Positions 26,721-35,339 of a DNA stretch of 64,000 nt are shown piece by piece; within the stretch, counting starts at the first letter, position 1, and each line of letters opens with the position of its first letter. The translations under genes and the position numbers were made by a program. Origin of the DNA: Hydrogenophaga sp. (GTDB taxonomy: Bacteria > Pseudomonadota > Gammaproteobacteria > Burkholderiales > Burkholderiaceae_C); NCBI GenBank assembly GCA_030682835.1, contig JAUXNG010000012.1, forward strand, positions 44,184 to 108,183, written 5' to 3'. The notes beneath the pieces are model-generated. The model ran no database searches and was not told where the DNA came from. It worked only from the letters and a program-made list of their open reading frames with translations.

Positions 26721-29326
26721 CGCGGGGCTCCGAACACCAGTGGCAGCAGCGCCATGACCACCCAGGCCAGCAAGGTGGCGATGGTGCAGAAACGCCACCA
26801 GATCGCCACCACGGCCGGCTCATAAGGCGCGAACTGCCCCACATAGCCCAGGTGCACGCGTGCGGCCTGCAGCCCGGCGAACACGGCGGCCAGACTGGCG
26901 TGCACCACCAGGTAGTACAGGGTGAAGGTGAGCACGGCGTCGTGCGCCTGGCGCGTGGGTTCCAGGGGCAGCGTGACCAGCAGGGCCACCACGCCTGCGC
27001 TTGCCAGGGCACCGAAGCCGGCCGCCAGCCACAGCCGCAGGGCCAGACCGCCGGCCTGCCCCGCGCGCAGTCGGCGCACCCCGCTGCTGATGGACCACTG
27101 CCCGGCCGCCAGCAAGGCCGCCACCGCCGCCAGCGGCCACACGCCCAGCACCGAGGGCGAGGCGGGCGCACCGTCGGGCACCACCGTCCAGAGGTAGAGC
27201 CAGCCAAACAGGAGCGCACCGAACAGGGCCGCATCGGCCAGCACGGCCAGGCCCATGCCCCACAGTCCCGGGCCGTCGAAGGTGCGCGAGTGCAGCAGCA
27301 AACCCTCGGGCAGGTCGTTCGCCTCGCCAGCCGCGGCGGTGGGGTGCGCGCCGTTTTCCCACGACCAGCGCAGCAGCGCCAGCAGCGCCAGGCCGGTGAA
27401 GGCCAAGGCCGGCCAGTAGAACTTGAGCAGCAGCGACAGGCACAGCAGCGCCAGCACCACCCCGCCCACCAGCGGCCACCAGGAGTTGCCGGGCAGGTGG
27501 ATCACCTCGCGCGGGCGCCCGCTCACCGGGTCCACACCCAGGGTTTCGCGCCGCCCATGAGACGCCGAAGGCAGGCCGTGGCGCCCGGCCGCGATGTCGG
27601 CCGGCATGCCCGGGTCGTCCCACAGCGGCTGGCGGGTGTCCAGCCGCGGCAGGCTGGCGAAGTTGTACGAACGCGGGGGCGTGCCGCTGGCCCATTCGAG
27701 CGTGTCGGCGCCCCAGGGGTTGAGCGGGGCGGGCCGGCCGTGGCGCCAGTGCAGCAGCAGGTCGAGCAGCAGCGTGGCGATGCCGAAGGCCATCACGAAA
27801 CTGAACACCGAGGACACCAGGTTGGGCAGGTCCCAGCCCAGCCCGGGGTCGTAGGTGTAGACGCGACGCGGCATGCCCAGCAGCCCGGTCCAGTGCATGA
27901 TGAAAAAGGTTCCGTTGAAGCCGATGAAGGTGAGCCAGAAGCCTGCCTTGGACAGGCGCGGCGAGGGCATGCGCCCGCTGAAGTGCGGCATCCAGTAATA
28001 GATGCCCGCGATCAGCGGGAACAGCATGCCGCCGATCAGCACGTAGTGAAAGTGCGCCACCACGAAGTGCGTGTCGTGCACCTGCCAGTTGAAGGGCACG
28101 AAAGCCAGCATCACGCCGGTGAGGCCACCGATGACGAAGATGGTGAGAAAGCCGGCGATCCACAGCATGGGCACGCTCCACACCGGTTTGCCGCTCCACA
28201 GCGTGGCGATCCAGGCGAACACCTGGATGCCGGTGGGAATGGCCACCAGCATGCTGGCCAGCGAGAAGAAGGCTTGCGAGAGCGCTGGGATGCCGACCGC
28301 AAACATGTGGTGCACCCAGAGGCCGAAGCTGATGAAGCCCACACCGATGATCGACACCACCACCCAGCGGTAGCCCACCAGCGGGCGGCGCGCGAACACC
28401 GGCACCAGCACCGAGACCACCCCCGCAGCAGGCAGGAAGATGATGTAGACCTCGGGGTGGCCGAACAGCCAGAACAGGTGCTGCCACAGGATGGGATCGC
28501 CCCCGCGTGTGGGGTCGAAGAAGGACCAGCCGGCCGCACGCTCCAGCTCCAGCAGCATCGAGCCCAGCACCAGCGGCGGAAAGCCGACGATGATCATGAA
28601 CGAGGTCACCAGCATGGCCCACGCGAACACCGGCAGCTGGTGCAGGCCCATGCCGGCGGCGCGCGCGCGCAGGATGGAGACCGCGATGTCGATGGCCGAG
28701 GCGATGGTGGCGATCTCGATGAAGGTGATGCCCAGCAGCCAGAAGTCCGAGCCCATGCCGGGCGAGTACACGTTGCTGGCCAGCGGGGTGTACATGAACC
28801 AGCCGGCGTCAGGCGCCAGGTCCATCAGCAGGCTGCTGGTGAAGATGAGGCCGCCAAACAGGTAACACCAGTAACCGAATGCACCCAGCCGGGGGAACAC
28901 CAGGTCGCGTGCGCCGAGCATTTTGGGCAGCAGATAGGCCGCCAGCCCCTGCTGCACCGGCACCGCAAACAGAAACATCATCATGCTGCCGTGCATGGTG
29001 AAGGCCTGGTTGTAGGCCTGGGCGCTCATGAAGCCCTGGTTGGGTTGCGCCAGCTGCGCGCGCACCAGCATGGCCAGCAGGCCGGCGATGAGGAAGAACA
29101 CCCCGCCGGTGATCATCATGCGGCGCGCCACGTTGGTGTGGTTCACCACCGAGAGCGCGCGCCAGCCGGTGGGGTTGCCCCACACCTTTTCGAATTCGGC
29201 GTGCAGCTCGGCCGGGTCGCGCGCGGGTGCGCCGCCGACGGGATCGACCGGCTCGCGCACGGGAGTACCTTCACCCGGTGGGCTGCGGTGCGAGCTTGCT
29301 TGGGAACGGCCCGGCACTGCGCTCAT
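26717..29326 (-). CDS. Fused cytochrome c oxidase subunits I and III
   Basis: This 869-residue protein joins oxidase subunit I (about 1-600) to subunit III (about 670-865). Subunit I has the heme and CuB ligand regions: FTMHGSMMMFLFAVPV, WQHLFWLFGHPEVYIIFLPAAG, WVHHMFAVG and HDTHFVVAHFHYVLIGG. The middle part has two extra helices (PLVGGVVLALLCLSLLLKFYW). Subunit III shows GLWGMGLAVLADAALFGALLFGWLYLW and YYLVVHASLAAVFAGLQAARV. Such I/III fusions occur in caa3-type A-class oxidases. It overlaps the subunit II gene by 4 bp. It reduces O2 to water and pumps protons in the inner membrane. Confidence 0.94.
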   Translation of the reverse strand: MSAVPGRSQASSHRSPPGEGTPVREPVDPVGGAPARDPAELHAEFEKVWGNPTGWRALSVVNHTNVARRMMITGGVFFLIAGLLAMLVRAQLAQPNQGFMSAQAYNQAFTMHGSMMMFLFAVPVQQGLAAYLLPKMLGARDLVFPRLGAFGYWCYLFGGLIFTSSLLMDLAPDAGWFMYTPLASNVYSPGMGSDFWLLGITFIEIATIASAIDIAVSILRARAAGMGLHQLPVFAWAMLVTSFMIIVGFPPLVLGSMLLELERAAGWSFFDPTRGGDPILWQHLFWLFGHPEVYIIFLPAAGVVSVLVPVFARRPLVGYRWVVVSIIGVGFISFGLWVHHMFAVGIPALSQAFFSLASMLVAIPTGIQVFAWIATLWSGKPVWSVPMLWIAGFLTIFVIGGLTGVMLAFVPFNWQVHDTHFVVAHFHYVLIGGMLFPLIAGIYYWMPHFSGRMPSPRLSKAGFWLTFIGFNGTFFIMHWTGLLGMPRRVYTYDPGLGWDLPNLVSSVFSFVMAFGIATLLLDLLLHWRHGRPAPLNPWGADTLEWASGTPPRSYNFASLPRLDTRQPLWDDPGMPADIAAGRHGLPSASHGRRETLGVDPVSGRPREVIHLPGNSWWPLVGGVVLALLCLSLLLKFYWPALAFTGLALLALLRWSWENGAHPTAAAGEANDLPEGLLLHSRTFDGPGLWGMGLAVLADAALFGALLFGWLYLWTVVPDGAPASPSVLGVWPLAAVAALLAAGQWSISSGVRRLRAGQAGGLALRLWLAAGFGALASAGVVALLVTLPLEPTRQAHDAVLTFTLYYLVVHASLAAVFAGLQAARVHLGYVGQFAPYEPAVVAIWWRFCTIATLLAWVVMALLPLVFGAPR

Positions 29327-30141
29327 GGACGCTCTCCTGTGTTCTGCGAAATACCCGGCTGGGTCGACGGTGGGGTGACCGCCGCGCTGCTCTGCCCGCG
29401 CGGCTGCGCCGCCAGCCAGGCGTCGAACTCGGGCGCGGGCATGGCGTGCACCACCATCAGCATGTGGGCGTGCTCACGCCCGCAGAACTCGGCGCACTGG
29501 CCGCGGAACACCCCCGGCTGGTCGGCCTGCAATCGCAGAACATTGGTGCGGCCGGGCACGGCGTCGAGCTTGCCGCCCAGGCGCGGCACCCAGAACGAAT
29601 GAATCACGTCTCGGCTGCTGATGTGCAGGTCCACCGGGCGGCCCACCGGCATGCGCAGCTCGTCCTGCAGCTGCACGCCACTGCCCGGGTAATGCAGCGT
29701 CCACGACCACTGCTGGGCCATCACCTCCACGCGTAGCGGCTCCACACCCGCACCGGCGCGCTGGAACGGCAACTGGTGGCGCCCCGCCGGCGAGCCGAAC
29801 ACCAGCAGCGCCGCAATGGCCACCGCCGGGAGCGCAATGCCGCCGCCGATGAGCCAGCGGCGGTCGGCCCGGTCGGTGTCGGGCGCGCCGGTGTGGGTGG
29901 GTGCGCCGGACGGCAAGGCGCCGGGCTGCCCGGGCAGGCCAGGCTCCTCGCCGCGTCGGCTCCGCTGACCGCGCCACATCGCCAGCACCCACAACCCGAC
30001 CACGCCGAGCGTGACGACAACGGCCACCCCGAGCATCCACCACCACACCTGCGCAATGGCCTGCGCCGAGGGGCCGGCGGGGTCCAGCGTTGATTGCACT
30101 CCGCTACAAGCGCCGAGCCACGGCAGGCTTGACACGCCCAC
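29323..30141 (-). CDS. Cytochrome c oxidase subunit II
   Basis: Subunit II takes electrons from cytochrome c through the binuclear CuA centre. The binding site is intact: DVIHSFWVPRLGGKLDAVPG and GQCAEFCGREHAHMLMVVHAM (Cys-x3-Cys-x3-His-x2-Met plus the upstream His). Two membrane helices precede it (about 30-55 and 100-122). There is no C-terminal CxxCH heme c domain, unlike true caa3 subunit II. The track extends to 30909 through a repeat region. GTG 30141 is preferred because it gives a lipobox (WLGAC) and avoids overlapping the divergent gene at 30151. The start is uncertain because the hydrophobic core before the Cys is short. Confidence 0.85.
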   Translation of the reverse strand: MGVSSLPWLGACSGVQSTLDPAGPSAQAIAQVWWWMLGVAVVVTLGVVGLWVLAMWRGQRSRRGEEPGLPGQPGALPSGAPTHTGAPDTDRADRRWLIGGGIALPAVAIAALLVFGSPAGRHQLPFQRAGAGVEPLRVEVMAQQWSWTLHYPGSGVQLQDELRMPVGRPVDLHISSRDVIHSFWVPRLGGKLDAVPGRTNVLRLQADQPGVFRGQCAEFCGREHAHMLMVVHAMPAPEFDAWLAAQPRGQSSAAVTPPSTQPGISQNTGERP

Positions 30142-30150
30142 AATGCGTGC

Positions 30151-30624
30151 ATGAACACCAAACTGCCCACCGTCGTCGAACCGATCCACAGCCGCGCCGC
30201 CATCGCCGGGCACCCGCTGCATCCCATGATGATCCACTTCCCGGTGGCCGCGCTGATCGGGCTGGTGGGCGCCGACGCGGCCTACCTCTGGGGCGGCGAC
30301 CCGTTCTGGGCGCGTGCCGGCCTGTGGCTGGCAGGGGTTGGCGCGCTCGGCGGCTGGGCCGCCAGCCTGGCTGGCCTGGTGGACCTGCTCACCGTGTCGC
30401 GCATCCGCCGCCTCATCACCGCCTGGGGCCACGCCATCATGGCCGTGATGATGCTGTCCATGGCCACGCTGAACTGGCGCATGCGCCTGGGCGACGACCC
30501 GGGCCTGTACGTGATGCCCTGGGGCCTGGGCATGACGCTGCTCACGGCTTTTTTCATCTCGATCGCCGCCTACCTGGGCGGGCGGCTGGTCTACGAAAAC
30601 GCGGTGGGCGTGAGCACCGACTGA
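30151..30624 (+). CDS. DUF2231 membrane protein
   Basis: This 157-residue inner-membrane protein has four predicted helices. It shows the DUF2231 start AIAGHPLHPMMIHFPVAALIG with its His-rich HPLHPMMIH segment, suggestive of heme or metal binding. Further blocks are GWAASLAGLVDLL and HAIMAVMMLSMATLNWRMR. It is divergent from the oxidase operon, only 9 bp from the proposed subunit II start, so the two share control sequence. A redox or metal role is inference from the His motif. Confidence 0.85.
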   Translation: MNTKLPTVVEPIHSRAAIAGHPLHPMMIHFPVAALIGLVGADAAYLWGGDPFWARAGLWLAGVGALGGWAASLAGLVDLLTVSRIRRLITAWGHAIMAVMMLSMATLNWRMRLGDDPGLYVMPWGLGMTLLTAFFISIAAYLGGRLVYENAVGVSTD

Positions 30625-30677
30625 AGCGCTCGCAGGGCCTGCACCGATGCGGGCCCGAAGCACTGCCTCACCCACGT

Positions 30678-30746
30678 CCGTTCGGGCTGGGCCTGTCGAA
30701 GCCCACTCCCATCGCGTGAGCCCTTCGACAGGCTCAGGGCGAACGG
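30678..30746. repeat. Dispersed palindromic repeat, copy A (69 bp)
   Basis: An inverted pair: CCGTTCGGGCTGGGCCTGTC plus GAAGCCC on the left and GGGCTTCGACAGG-type complement (CCCTTCGACAGGCTCAGGGC) on the right, around a short central loop. This CCTGTCGAAG family is a common REP-like unit in many proteobacterial genomes. It lies between the DUF2231 and CopD-like genes and could form a large hairpin in transcripts from either side. Confidence 0.85.
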
Positions 30747-30806
30747 AGGGATGGAGGGCCCCAGAGTCTGTCGAACGAGGCAAGACACACGCTCGCACAC
30801 CCACAC

Positions 30807-30875
30807 CCGTTCGGGCTGAGCCTGTCGAAGCCCTCTCGCGTCGTGCGAGCCCTTCGACAGGCTCAGGGCGAACGG
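30807..30875. repeat. Dispersed palindromic repeat, copy B (69 bp)
   Basis: This second copy has the same length and layout as copy A, 60 bp further on: CCGTTCGGGCTGAGCCTGTC on the left and CCCTTCGACAGGCTCAGGGC on the right. The outer arms match copy A almost exactly while the loops differ, as expected of independently inserted or duplicated REP-like units. The oxidase subunit II ORF in the track reads falsely through both copies. Confidence 0.85.
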
Positions 30876-30905
30876 ACAAGGGATGCGCCAGAGGCGGCAT
30901 GCAGT

Positions 30906-31322
30906 TCATTGCGGCTTCTCCAGCACCAGCCAGGCAATGGCCGCGATCCAGATCACGGTCGTGGCCGCGATGACCCAGGAACTGCCCCGGGTCCAGCGGT
31001 ACTCGCCGCGTTCCACCCGCAGCACCAGCAACCCGCAGGCACCGTGCCCGAGCACCAGCAGGCCCACCACCCCCAGCTTGGCCATCAGCCAGACCGCCAC
31101 AACGTCCTGAAAAACGAAGATGGCAGTCCCGCTGGCAATCGCCACCAGCGCGGCGGGCGTGGTGACCAGGGTGTAGATCAGACGCAGCAGACGGTGCCGT
31201 GTGTCCGTGGGCACGTCACCCGTGGCGGCCGACGCAGAGGCCGCCAGCGCGGCGGGCAGGTACAGCAGCGTCCCGCACCAGAGGATGACGGCCGTGATGT
31301 GCAGCAGCTTGAGCCAGGGCAC
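30906..31322 (-). CDS. CopD-like four-TM membrane protein
   Basis: This 138-residue protein has four membrane segments and begins MPWLKLLHITAVILWCGTLLYLPAAL. That His/Trp-containing first helix is typical of the CopD/HemJ-like group of small membrane proteins, which may bind heme or copper. It is shorter than a full CopD. It lies near the cytochrome oxidase genes, on the same strand but separated by the repeats and DUF2231. Substrate and partner are unknown. Confidence 0.72.
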   Translation of the reverse strand: MPWLKLLHITAVILWCGTLLYLPAALAASASAATGDVPTDTRHRLLRLIYTLVTTPAALVAIASGTAIFVFQDVVAVWLMAKLGVVGLLVLGHGACGLLVLRVERGEYRWTRGSSWVIAATTVIWIAAIAWLVLEKPQ

Positions 31323-31657
31323 GGTTCAGCCCCGTCCGCACAAGAAAGGCAAGGTGCGGCGACCGAGCGGGGGCAGCCCTCCGGGGACGGGGTGGTCGGG
31401 GCTGGACGAGCAGGTTTCCATGCCAGGGCAGTAGGCCCGGCGGGAGCGGAAAACGTCTGTTCGCCGTCGTACAGATCGCGCTCGACCATGGTCATGGGCA
31501 CACCACCGCGGGCGTGGGCGGTGCGCGTCGGGTTGCCTGGCGACCACTCATCCAGCCGCCCGGTGTGCCTGCCAGATGGGCACGCACCTTGCCAAATCAC
31601 CATGCGGCCTGCCAGAAGCAGGAAACGCATTCTGTGAATCAACGTAAGGAGATATCC
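31323..31657. other. 335-bp intergenic region before the KGG protein gene
   Basis: No convincing coding sequence is present; the short minus-strand ORFs here are Arg/Pro-rich and look like noise. The right end holds the ribosome site TAAGGAG at 31645-31651, just before the KGG gene start. I see no clear sigma-70 promoter, terminator or operator. Confidence 0.6.
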
Positions 31658-31957
31658 ATGGCAACGAACAACCAAGGCGGAAACCAGGGCGGCGGGAACC
31701 AGGGTGGCGGTCAGGGCCGCGGCTTTGCCGGCATGGACCCGCAGCGCCAGCGCGAGATCGCATCCGAAGGCGGCAAGGCCGCCCACGCCAGCGGCAACGC
31801 CCATGAATTCACGAGCGAAGAAGCCCGCGCGGCCGGCAGCAAGAGCCACAGTGGCAGAAGCGGTTCATCCGGTGGAGCAAACGGCGGGAATGCTGGCAAC
31901 GCTGGCGCTCAGCAGCAGTCCAAGGGCGGGAGCCAGAGCACCAAGAAAAGCAGCTGA
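31658..31957 (+). CDS. KGG-motif general stress protein
   Basis: This 99-residue hydrophilic protein belongs to the stress-induced KGG family (relatives of YciG and GsiB). It has a Gly/Gln/Asn-rich N-terminus, one clear repeat RQREIASEGGKAAHASGNAHEFTSEEARAAGSKSH-type unit (about residues 30-65), and a Gly/Ser/Asn-rich tail. The track start at 31514 is too early; ATG 31658 follows TAAGGAG at good spacing. Such proteins are disordered and accumulate under desiccation or osmotic stress. A terminator follows. Confidence 0.87.
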   Translation: MATNNQGGNQGGGNQGGGQGRGFAGMDPQRQREIASEGGKAAHASGNAHEFTSEEARAAGSKSHSGRSGSSGGANGGNAGNAGAQQQSKGGSQSTKKSS

Positions 31958-31985
31958 CCCAGCCTCCCGGAACGACTGATCCTTC

Positions 31986-32021
31986 TCCCCCGACGGCAGC
32001 CGCCATCCGGGGGATTTTTTT
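31986..32021 (+). terminator. Rho-independent terminator after the KGG gene
   Basis: TCCCCCG pairs with CGGGGGA around a 15-base loop and is followed by seven T residues, 28 bp after the stop codon. This is a standard intrinsic terminator. Confidence 0.85.
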
Positions 32022-32117
32022 CGCCTGAATGCCTCCCGGCGCTACTCAATCAGGAGCGCACAAGGCATGCTCGACAATGGGATTTACCGCAAGAAGGTCC
32101 CGTTGCAGCGCCCGCTT

Positions 32118-34739
32118 TTACAAGCCAGCCACCAGCGCCTCGCGGGCGGCCTGGGCAATGTGGGCCGCGTCCACCCGGAAGAAGGCCCGCAGGGCGGCAC
32201 GGGTGTCGCTGCGCCCGAAGCCGTCTGTGCCCAGCGTGCGGTAGCGCCGGCCTTCGGGCAGGTAGGCGCGCACGCTCTCGGGCAGGGCGCGCACATAGTC
32301 AGTGGCGGCCACGATGGGGCCCACGCTGGGTGCCAGCAGGCGGCTGAGGTAGGGGGCGCTGCCACTGCCCTCCGTCGCCATGCCGTCACGCGCCAGCTCG
32401 CTCCAGCTGGTGATGCTGTACACGTCAACGCCGATGCCCTCCCCGGCCAGCAGCCCGGCAGCCTGGATGACCTCGGTGAGGATGGCGCCCGAGCCCAGCA
32501 GCGTCACGCGCCGGCCCTCGGCCCGGCCAGCTTCGGGACCATAGGCGCCGAAGTGGTAGCCGCCGCGCAGCACGCAGGCCGCCGCGCCCTCGGGCAGGCT
32601 GGGCTGGGCGTAGTTCTCGTTCATGAGCGTGACGTAATAGAACACGTCTTTCTGCTCCACCAGCATCTCGCGCATGCCGGCGTCCACGATCACGGCCAGT
32701 TCGCCGGCGAAGGCTGGGTCATACGCCTTGCAGTTGGGGATGGTCGCGGCCACCAGGTGGCTGCTGCCGTCCTGGTGCTGCAGGCCCTCGCCGCCCAGCG
32801 TGGTGCGCCCGGAGGTGGCGCCGAGCAGGAAGCCGCGCGCGCGCTGGTCGGCCGCGGCCCAGATGGCGTCGCCCACGCGCTGGAAGCCGAACATGGAGTA
32901 GTAGATGTAGAAAGGCAGCATGGCCAGGCCGTGCACGCTGTAGCTGGTGGCCGCCGCCGTCCAGCTGGCGATGGCGCCCGCCTCGCTGATGCCCTCTTCC
33001 AGGATCTGCCCATCCAGCGCCTCGCGGTAGCTCAGCACCGAGCCGATGTCTTCCGGCGCGTAGCGCTGGCCCACGCTGCTGTAGATGCCGACCTGCTTGA
33101 ACAGGTTGGCCATGCCGAAGGTGCGCGCCTCGTCGGCCACGATGGGGACGATGCGCGGGCCCAGCTCGCTGTCCTTGAGCAGCGTGCCGAGCATGCGCAC
33201 AAAGGCCATGGTGGTGCTCATCTCCTTGCCCTCGGCCTGCAGCGCGAACTGCGCGTAGGCCGTGGCGGGCGGCACCGGCACCACGTCGCAGGCGGTCTCG
33301 CGCCGGGGCATGGCGCCACCGAGTGCGGCGCGGTGCTCGCGCAGGTAGCGCATCTCGGCGCTGTCGTCAGCCGGGCGGATGAAGGCCAGATCCCGGGCCT
33401 GCTCGTCCGAGAGCGGCAGGTTGAAGCGGTTGCGGAATTCGATCAGGTCGCTCTCATCCAGCTTCTTCTGGCTGTGCGTGGTCATCTTGCCCTGGCCCGC
33501 ACTGCCCATGCCGTAGCCCTTCTTGGTCTGCGCCAGGATCACGGTGGGCTGGCCGGTGTGCGCGGCCGCCGCCGCATACGCGGCGTGGATCTTCACCAGG
33601 TCGTGGCCGCCGCGCTTGAGCCGGTCGATCTGCTCGTCGGTCATGCCCTGGGCCAGGCGCGCCAGCTCTTCGTTCTGGCCAAAGAAGTTGTCGCGGTTGA
33701 AGCGGCCGTCCTTGGCCGCGAAGGTCTGCATCTGGCCGTCCACGGTCTGGGCGAAGGCCCGCGCCAGGGCCCCGGTGGTGTCGCGGGCAAACAGGCCGTC
33801 CCAGTCGCTGCCCCAGACCAGCTTGATCACGTTCCAGCCCGCGCCGGCGAACAGCTTTTCCAGCTCGTCAATGATGCGGCCGTTGCCGCGCACCGGGCCG
33901 TCCAGGCGCTGCAGGTTGCAGTTGACGACCCAGACCAGGTTGTCCAGCTTCTCCCGCGCGGCCAGCGTGAGCGCGCTCATGCTCTCGGGCTCGTCCATCT
34001 CGCCGTCGCCGAACACGCCCCAGACCTTGCGCGCGCTGCAATCGAGCAGCTGGCGGTGCGTGAGGTAGCGCATGAAGCGTGCGTGGTAGATCGAGCTGAT
34101 GGGACCGATGCCCATGGAGCCGGTGGGGAACTGCCAGAAGTCGGGCATGAGCCAGGGGTGCGGGTAGCTGGAGAGGCCGCGCGCGCCTGCTTCCGGCGCG
34201 GTGATTTCCTGGCGGTAGTGCAGCAGGTCGGCCTCGCTCAGGCGGCCTTCCAGAAAGGCGCGGGCATACACCCCGGGTGCGCTGTGCGGCTGGAAAAAGA
34301 CGAGGTCGCCGCCGTGCCCTTCGCTGCGCGCATGGAAGAAGTGGTTGAAACCGGTCTCGAACAGGTCGGCCGCGCTCGCGTAGCTGGCGATGTGGCCGCC
34401 CAGCTCGCCATAGGCCTGGTTGGCGCGCACCACCATGGCCAGCGCGTTCCAGCGAATCAGCGAGGCCAGGCGCTCTTCCACTGCCAGGTCGCCGGGGAAG
34501 GCGGGCTGCTGGTCCACGGCGATGGTGTTCACATAGGGCGTGTTCAGCTCGGGCTGCCAGCCCAGTCGCTGCGCGCGGGCCAGTCCGGCCAGTTCGTCCA
34601 GCACCTGGCGCGCCCGCTCGGGGCCTTGCTGCTCGGCCAGCGACAGCAGCGCGTCGCGCCACTCGGCGGTTTCCTGCGGGTCGGGGTCAGCGCCGGGGTG
34701 GGTGTCGGTGAAATGGATCTGCCGGGAAAGGTCGTTCAT
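32118..34739 (-). CDS. Homodimeric 2-oxoacid dehydrogenase E1 (AceE/MdeB family)
   Basis: This 873-residue protein matches the homodimeric pyruvate dehydrogenase E1 (AceE, about 887 aa). It decarboxylates a 2-oxoacid with thiamine diphosphate and acylates the lipoyl group of E2. The ThDP site is VWGVFGDGEMDEPES followed by NCNLQRLDGPVRGNG; other family blocks are DLVFFQPHSAPGVYARAFLEGRL, TGSMGIGPISSIYHARF and DGSSHLVAATIPNCKAYDPAF. No aceF or lpd is adjacent. Instead an Lrp/AsnC regulator is divergent, like the mdeR/mdeB arrangement of Pseudomonas putida, where MdeB uses 2-oxobutyrate. The substrate is therefore open: pyruvate or a longer 2-oxoacid. Confidence 0.88.
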   Translation of the reverse strand: MNDLSRQIHFTDTHPGADPDPQETAEWRDALLSLAEQQGPERARQVLDELAGLARAQRLGWQPELNTPYVNTIAVDQQPAFPGDLAVEERLASLIRWNALAMVVRANQAYGELGGHIASYASAADLFETGFNHFFHARSEGHGGDLVFFQPHSAPGVYARAFLEGRLSEADLLHYRQEITAPEAGARGLSSYPHPWLMPDFWQFPTGSMGIGPISSIYHARFMRYLTHRQLLDCSARKVWGVFGDGEMDEPESMSALTLAAREKLDNLVWVVNCNLQRLDGPVRGNGRIIDELEKLFAGAGWNVIKLVWGSDWDGLFARDTTGALARAFAQTVDGQMQTFAAKDGRFNRDNFFGQNEELARLAQGMTDEQIDRLKRGGHDLVKIHAAYAAAAAHTGQPTVILAQTKKGYGMGSAGQGKMTTHSQKKLDESDLIEFRNRFNLPLSDEQARDLAFIRPADDSAEMRYLREHRAALGGAMPRRETACDVVPVPPATAYAQFALQAEGKEMSTTMAFVRMLGTLLKDSELGPRIVPIVADEARTFGMANLFKQVGIYSSVGQRYAPEDIGSVLSYREALDGQILEEGISEAGAIASWTAAATSYSVHGLAMLPFYIYYSMFGFQRVGDAIWAAADQRARGFLLGATSGRTTLGGEGLQHQDGSSHLVAATIPNCKAYDPAFAGELAVIVDAGMREMLVEQKDVFYYVTLMNENYAQPSLPEGAAACVLRGGYHFGAYGPEAGRAEGRRVTLLGSGAILTEVIQAAGLLAGEGIGVDVYSITSWSELARDGMATEGSGSAPYLSRLLAPSVGPIVAATDYVRALPESVRAYLPEGRRYRTLGTDGFGRSDTRAALRAFFRVDAAHIAQAAREALVAGL

Positions 34740-34781
34740 GTGCGGGCTCCTGCCAAGGGCCTGACTGTAGGCAGGGGCGGC

Positions 34782-34796
34782 TGGCAGGTGCTGCCA
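34782..34796. promoter_or_regulatory. Candidate Lrp/AsnC operator
   Basis: TGGCAG-GTG-CTGCCA is a perfect 6-bp inverted repeat in the 127-bp divergent region between the E1 gene and the Lrp-type regulator. A further TGGCAGCA half-site lies at 34851-34858, next to the regulator start. Several related half-sites near an autoregulated Lrp-family gene fit its usual binding mode. Confidence 0.45.
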
Positions 34797-34866
34797 TTTC
34801 AGCGTCTGGTTTCGTGTTCTTACAAAATAAAATGCCGCCTATCTCCACTTTGGCAGCACAGACCGC

Positions 34867-35328
34867 ATGGACGCGACCGACCTCAAGATCCTGGAGATTC
34901 TCCAGACCGACGCCAGCCTGTCCAACGTGGAGCTGGCGCGCCGGGTGCACCTGTCGCCCTCGCCCTGCCTGGCGCGGGTGCGGGCGCTGGAGGCGCGCGG
35001 GCTGATCCGGCAGTACGTGGCGCTGCTCGACGCCCAGCAGCTCGGCCTGCACCTCAATGTGTTCATCTCCATCAGCCTGAAGCAGCAGAACCGAGAGACG
35101 CTGCAGGCCTTCGAGGAACGCATCGTGCTGCGCGACGAGGTGATGGAGTGCTACCTCATGACCGGCGACGCCGACTACCTGCTGCGCGTGGCCGTGCCCG
35201 ACATGCCGGCGCTGGAGCGCTTCATCCTGGAACAGCTCTCGCCCATCGCGCAGGTGGAAAAAATCCGCTCCAGCTTCGCGCTCAAACAGGTGCGCTACAA
35301 GACCGCGCTGCCGCTGCAGAACGCCTGA
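34867..35328 (+). CDS. Lrp/AsnC-family transcriptional regulator
   Basis: This 153-residue protein has the N-terminal helix-turn-helix of the family ([47 protein letters not shown]). It is followed by the RAM/ligand-binding domain (about 70-145, [29 protein letters not shown]). Length and layout are standard. It is divergent from the AceE/MdeB-type E1 gene and probably controls it in response to an amino acid. Methionine or another 2-oxoacid precursor is a guess based on the mde system. Confidence 0.93.
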   Translation: MDATDLKILEILQTDASLSNVELARRVHLSPSPCLARVRALEARGLIRQYVALLDAQQLGLHLNVFISISLKQQNRETLQAFEERIVLRDEVMECYLMTGDADYLLRVAVPDMPALERFILEQLSPIAQVEKIRSSFALKQVRYKTALPLQNA

Positions 35329-35339
35329 GGGCGTGTGGT

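Noticed and set aside
26852-29602. 916-residue plus-strand ORF
   Set aside because: It is antisense to the fused oxidase gene, whose protein matches the family along its whole length. The antisense product is low complexity.
30142-30909. Long N-terminal extension of oxidase subunit II
   Set aside because: It reads through both palindromic repeats and antisense to the DUF2231 gene, and it has no signal peptide.
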